A stretch of 7,603 nt of DNA from contig CAAHEK010000193.1 of the NCBI GenBank assembly GCA_900772425.1, positions 1 through 7,603 on the forward strand. The letters run 5' to 3'. The number at the start of each line of letters is the position of its first letter. The first letter of the stretch is position 1. The notes under the pieces were generated by a model. It saw only the letters and a program-made list of their open reading frames with translations, was not told where the DNA came from and searched no databases. Shown in pieces: positions 6,286-7,603 of this stretch. The position numbers were made by a program, and so were the translations under genes. The DNA comes from an uncultured Lachnospira sp. (GTDB lineage: Bacteria > Bacillota > Clostridia > Lachnospirales > Lachnospiraceae).

Positions 6286-6744
6286 ATGTATAATAAAATT
6301 ATTTTTGTATGCGTGGGTAATACATGCAGAAGCCCTATGGCAGCTACGATTATGTTACATTTTCTGCCGGAATTCCGTATTGAATCGAGAGGAATGGTGG
6401 TGCTGTTTCCAGAGCCTTATAATCCTAAGGCTGTTGCGGTTGCGGCAAGACATAACATGATTATGCCAAGCAATACGGCATGCCAGCTTGATAACAGCGA
6501 TTTTTCAAAGGAAACGCTGGTGCTTGTTATGAATGCTTCAATGAAGCAGAAAATATATGACACTTACAACGAGGCAATTAACGTCTATACTTTAAGTGAG
6601 TATGCGGGCGTTGGCGATTATGAAGTGGCAGACCCATATGGAAGAGGCGTTGATGAGTATAATAAATGCTTTGAAGAGTTATACGGTTTAGTAGAAAAGG
6701 CCGCGCAGGTGGTTAAGAAAAACATTATAAAGGAGAACGATTAA
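6286..6744 (+). CDS. ywlE: Low-molecular-weight phosphatase, probable protein-arginine phosphatase (YwlE-like)
   Basis: The protein has 152 residues, the usual length of the family. The phosphate-binding loop is C9-V-G-N-T13-C14-R15-S16 (the C-x5-R-S signature) and the general acid is D116 in A-D-P-Y-G. In Bacillus YwlE a Thr at the equivalent of T13 gives specificity for phospho-arginine, whereas tyrosine phosphatases usually have Ile or Leu there. The Thr here therefore favours removal of the McsB arginine mark from proteins over tyrosine phosphatase activity. This specificity is inferred from one residue and from gene context: the order sua5-ywlE-rpiB matches Bacillus ywlC-ywlE-ywlF. The GGTGGA at 6272-6277 is a modest ribosome binding site. 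The gene is 45 bases after sua5 and one base before rpiB. Confidence 0.88.
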   Translation: MYNKIIFVCVGNTCRSPMAATIMLHFLPEFRIESRGMVVLFPEPYNPKAVAVAARHNMIMPSNTACQLDNSDFSKETLVLVMNASMKQKIYDTYNEAINVYTLSEYAGVGDYEVADPYGRGVDEYNKCFEELYGLVEKAAQVVKKNIIKEND

Positions 6745-6745
6745 A

Positions 6746-7171
6746 ATGATAGCGATTGGTTGTGATCATGGTGCAATAGAGTTAAAGGAACAGTTGATAG
6801 AACATCTTAAAAAAAGAGGCGTTGAGTGTGAAGATGTAGGAACATATACAAAGGATTCATGTGATTATCCTGTATATGCACATAAGGTAACAGATAAGGT
6901 ATTAAGCGGAGAATGTGAACTTGGAATTCTCCTCTGCGGTACAGGAATCGGAATGAGTATGGCAGCTAATAAGGTTAAGGGTATCAGGGCAGCATTATGC
7001 AGCGACTGTTTCTCAGCACAGGCTACAAGAGAGCATAATAATGCAAATGTATTATGTATGGGCGCAAGAGTATTAGGACCTGAACTTGCATTCAGAATAG
7101 CTGATACATTTATTGATTCTAAATTCTCTAATGATGAGAGACATATAAGAAGAATCGGAATGCTTGAGTAA
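6746..7171 (+). CDS. rpiB: Ribose-5-phosphate isomerase B
   Basis: The protein has 141 residues, a typical RpiB/LacA-LacB family length. It interconverts ribose 5-phosphate and ribulose 5-phosphate in the non-oxidative pentose phosphate pathway. Visible motifs are G-C-D7-H8-G-A at the N-terminus, D-Y-P, the active-site loop L-C64-G-T-G-I-G-M-S (C64 is the expected base) and R-E-H97-N-N-A-N-V. Unlike the allose or galactose 6-phosphate isomerases of the family, it sits among housekeeping genes, which supports the ribose role. AAAGGAG (6729-6735) lies 10 bases before ATG 6746, and only one base separates it from the upstream stop, so the phosphatase and rpiB share a transcript. It ends with a double stop (TAATAA). 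Confidence 0.95.
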   Translation: MIAIGCDHGAIELKEQLIEHLKKRGVECEDVGTYTKDSCDYPVYAHKVTDKVLSGECELGILLCGTGIGMSMAANKVKGIRAALCSDCFSAQATREHNNANVLCMGARVLGPELAFRIADTFIDSKFSNDERHIRRIGMLE

Positions 7172-7227
7172 TAAAAGACTTAAAGCTTTGAAGATTAAAT
7201 GTATTAGAGATATAGGAGGCTGACAAT

Positions 7228-7603
7228 ATGAGTGATAAAAGAAAAGATTATATATCATGGGATGAATATTTTATGGGCGTTGCCAAGCTTTCTGCCATGC
7301 GTTCAAAAGACCCTAATACACAGGTTGGTGCGTGTATTGTAAGTAATGATAATAAGATATTGTCAATGGGATATAACGGACTTCCAAGAGGCTGTTCGGA
7401 TGATGAGTTTCCATGGTGCAGAGAGGGCGACCCACTTGATAATAAATATTTCTATACAGCACACAGCGAACTTAATGCAATCCTTAATTACAGGGGTGGA
7501 AGCCTTGATAATGCTAAGATGTATGTGACTTTGTTCCCATGTAACGAATGTGCAAAGGCAATTATTCAGGCCGGCATCAAAACACTGGTATATGATAGTG
7601 ATA
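7228..7603 (+). CDS. comEB: dCMP deaminase (ComEB family), cut by the window end
   Basis: About 125 residues are present; the family is usually 150-190 residues, so the C-terminus is off the window. The enzyme deaminates dCMP to dUMP for dTMP synthesis. The N-terminus carries the usual [11 protein letters not shown] stretch and G-Y-N-G-L-P-R-G. The zinc site is H79-S80-E81 with P-C105-N-E-C108, and E81 is the proton-shuttling glutamate. Ser at position 80 is unusual, since most members have H-A-E. AGGAGG (7214-7219) lies 8 bases before ATG 7228. The gene follows rpiB by 56 bases with no clear terminator, so it may belong to the same operon. The name comEB refers to the Bacillus competence-locus homologue and implies no competence role here. 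Confidence 0.93.
   Translation, partial: MSDKRKDYISWDEYFMGVAKLSAMRSKDPNTQVGACIVSNDNKILSMGYNGLPRGCSDDEFPWCREGDPLDNKYFYTAHSELNAILNYRGGSLDNAKMYVTLFPCNECAKAIIQAGIKTLVYDSD

Noticed and set aside
7181..7188. TAAAGCTT / AAAGCTTT palindrome between rpiB and the deaminase gene
   Set aside because: Only 8 bases, with no loop and no T-run, so it is neither a terminator nor a convincing operator.
7346..7528. 60-codon frame inside the dCMP deaminase gene
   Set aside because: It is an out-of-frame overlap; the deaminase frame has the zinc-site motifs and a proper ribosome binding site.

Overview
The window is AT-rich DNA, read entirely on the + strand. It looks like a low-GC Gram-positive chromosome, most likely a clostridial one of the Lachnospiraceae type. 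That placement is an inference from strong AGGAGG-type ribosome binding sites, AT-rich codon use, a CwlD-like amidase and the order tsaC/sua5 - ywlE-like phosphatase - rpiB - comEB, which recalls the Bacillus ywlC-ywlE-ywlF neighbourhood. No tRNA, rRNA, CRISPR array, insertion sequence or recombinase gene was seen.

Region 1 (about 1-2396) is the accessory-looking part. After an AT-rich control region with a perfect 10-bp dyad and a good sigma-A-type promoter (TTGATA-17-TATACT), there are two overlapping genes. The first encodes a Ser/Thr protein kinase fused to a MinD/ParA-like domain. The second encodes a free-standing MinD/ParA-like protein. Both P-loop domains lack the Walker A lysine in the same way (G-T-T replaces G-K-T), so they are probably pseudo-ATPases. 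The kinase reading frame carries recognisable N-lobe sequence upstream of its first canonical start (GTG at 317). The good Shine-Dalgarno sequence lies even further upstream (202-208), and an in-frame stop in an A6 run separates the two. The true start therefore needs a non-standard codon, a frameshift, or a sequence correction.

Region 2 (about 2397-2620) is a short intergenic stretch. It holds a terminator-like hairpin followed by a plausible promoter, and probably ends the kinase unit and starts a new one.

Region 3 (2621-5174) encodes two cell-envelope hydrolases: a membrane-anchored, SH3-containing family-18 glycosidase of the YaaH/YdhD kind, and a CwlD-like N-acetylmuramoyl-L-alanine amidase. 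Together they could cut both the glycan and the peptide links of peptidoglycan.

Region 4 (5185 to the end) is a tightly packed housekeeping run: threonylcarbamoyl-AMP synthase (tRNA t6A synthesis), a low-molecular-weight phosphatase with the YwlE-type threonine that suggests protein-arginine phosphatase activity, ribose-5-phosphate isomerase B, and a dCMP deaminase cut by the window end. The best candidate for a little-described system is the kinase/pseudo-ATPase pair in region 1.
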